Source: G963674665 sp964609625
GTDB taxonomy: Bacteria; Desulfobacterota; Desulfovibrionia; Desulfovibrionales; Desulfovibrionaceae
Reading direction: 5' to 3'
DNA length: 7,009 nt
NCBI GenBank assembly: GCA_964609625.1
Contig: CAZSRS010000089.1
Coordinates: 1 to 7,009, forward strand
The notes under the pieces were generated by a model. The model had not been told where the DNA came from. It searched no databases and saw nothing but the letters and a program-made list of their open reading frames with translations. The translations under genes were made by a program, and so were the position numbers. Each line of letters opens with the position of its first letter. Position 1 is the first letter of the stretch. Positions 5,973-7,009 of this stretch are shown one piece after another.

Positions 5973-7009
5973 ATGGCCCGGATTCTCATTGTCGATGATG
6001 ATGAAATGACCAGCATGGCCCTGGCGCAGGTCATGCGCGGGGAGGGGCATGTGGTGCATGCGGAATCCACCCTGGCGCGCGGGCGTGCCACTGCCGCCGC
6101 CACCCCGGTGGACATCGTGTTCCTGGACGTGCTGCTTCCCGACGGCAACGGCCTGGAGTGGCTGCCCAGGTTCACGGCCCTGCCTGCGAACCCGCTGGTG
6201 GTCATCATCACCACCGCCGGGGATCCCAATGGCGCAGAGCTGGCCATCCGCAATGGCGCATGGGACTACGTGCAAAAACCCTGCTCAGACGAAATGGTGC
6301 AGCTGACCCTCCGACAGGCCCTGGCCTACCGGGAAAAGTCCCTGGAGCCGCAGCCCGTGGAGCGGGGGCTGATTGTGGGATCCAGCCCGCAACTTGCAAA
6401 ATGCATCAAGGAAATGTCCCTGGCAGCGCGAAGCCATGTGAACGTGCTGGTGTATGGGGAAACAGGCGTGGGTAAGGATCTCTTTGTCAAGGCCTTGCAC
6501 CAGAACAGCACCGTGCTGAACGGCCCGTTCGTCACCGTGGATTGCTCGGCGCTGCATCCGACAATCGCGGTGAGCGAGCTTTTCGGGCACAAGAAAGGCT
6601 CGTTCACCAGCGCAGTATCCACCAACCAGGGACTCGTCCAGCAGGCGCATGGGGGCACGCTGTTTTTGGATGAAATAAGCGAATTGGACCTTGAGACGCA
6701 AAAACTGCTGCTCCGCGTGCTGGAAACCCGCCAGTTTCGTCCGTTGGGAGAACATCGGGAGGCGCTCAGCGATTTCCGCTGCGTCTGCGCCAGCAACAAG
6801 GACCTTGCGGCCCAGGTGGAGCAAGGTATGTTCCGCAAGGACCTGTTCTTTCGCATTCGAGAAGCCACCATCCACCTGCCCCCCCTGCGGGATCGGCTTT
6901 CCGATGTGCCGGAGCTGGTGGCATTTTTTTTGGCCCGGGCCTGCAAACAGAACAAACTGGCCATGAAAACCGTGGATCCAGACCTGATGCGCATGTTTTG
7001 CGCCTACAG
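5973..7009 (+). CDS. Sigma-54-dependent response regulator, NtrC-like (3' end outside window)
   Basis: 345 complete codons are visible and the frame is open to the window end. Residues 1-120 are a receiver domain: acidic pocket Asp8-Asp10, phospho-acceptor Asp52 in VFLDVLLPDG, Thr80/81 and Lys102 in QKP. Residues about 133 onward are a sigma-54-interacting AAA+ ATPase: Walker A GETGVGKD (162-169), Walker B TLFLDE (229-234), the arginine-rich FRKDLFFRI (287-295) and PPLRDRLSDVPEL (303-315). The loop that contacts sigma-54, GAFTGA in most members, reads GSFTSA here (209-214); the Phe-Thr core is kept. The rest of the ATPase and the expected C-terminal DNA-binding helix-turn-helix are beyond the window. 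The protein would be phosphorylated by a histidine kinase, most likely the one encoded at 1152-2783, and open sigma-54 promoters. It is divergent from the CheB-CheR gene, sharing a 167-bp control region. Confidence 0.95.
   Translation, partial: MARILIVDDDEMTSMALAQVMRGEGHVVHAESTLARGRATAAATPVDIVFLDVLLPDGNGLEWLPRFTALPANPLVVIITTAGDPNGAELAIRNGAWDYVQKPCSDEMVQLTLRQALAYREKSLEPQPVERGLIVGSSPQLAKCIKEMSLAARSHVNVLVYGETGVGKDLFVKALHQNSTVLNGPFVTVDCSALHPTIAVSELFGHKKGSFTSAVSTNQGLVQQAHGGTLFLDEISELDLETQKLLLRVLETRQFRPLGEHREALSDFRCVCASNKDLAAQVEQGMFRKDLFFRIREATIHLPPLRDRLSDVPELVAFFLARACKQNKLAMKTVDPDLMRMFCAY

Noticed and set aside
6285..6994. Minus-strand open frames within the sigma-54 regulator
   Set aside because: The plus-strand frame carries the receiver and AAA+ motifs without interruption, and the minus frames are low-complexity shadows.

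Overview
The window looks like chromosomal DNA from a GC-rich bacterium. The sensor proteins have the style of Deltaproteobacteria (Desulfovibrio relatives): a stand-alone soluble PAS histidine kinase with a YVTSG...GGTGLG nucleotide lid, a CheB-CheR-PAS fusion and a sigma-54 activator. This taxonomic guess is inference from protein style only. No rRNA, tRNA, CRISPR array or intact insertion sequence is visible.

Left part (1-1132): the 3' end of a MntA-type nucleotidyltransferase gene overlaps a HepT gene by 8 bp, forming a type VII toxin-antitoxin pair with both signature motifs intact. Convergent to it lies a decayed serine recombinase (resolvase/invertase) gene. It has lost its N-terminal catalytic segment, carries a 1-bp frameshift and appears to lack part of the linker. 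This end therefore looks like accessory DNA with a remnant of mobility functions.

Right part (1152-7009): a signalling cluster. Two genes read on the minus strand. The first is a 978-residue CheB methylesterase-CheR methyltransferase fusion with PAS domains and an eight-heptad coiled coil. It is followed after 85 bp by a 543-residue PAS-PAS histidine kinase. Divergent from them, across a 167-bp intergenic region, is a response regulator with receiver and sigma-54-interacting AAA+ domains, cut off by the window end. The regulator was identified by direct translation from position 5973, because it runs off the window without a stop.

The likely logic is this: the soluble PAS kinase phosphorylates the regulator at Asp52, and the regulator activates sigma-54 promoters. 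The CheB-CheR fusion, which lacks a receiver domain, supplies an unknown methylation-linked or scaffolding function. No chemoreceptor, CheA or CheW is present here. A 20-bp element beginning TTGGCAT, matching at 15 of 20 positions, lies upstream of both minus-strand genes in the same orientation. Next to the copy in the divergent region is a perfect TGCAAA-N6-TTTGCA palindrome. These are the most interesting unexplained non-coding signals.
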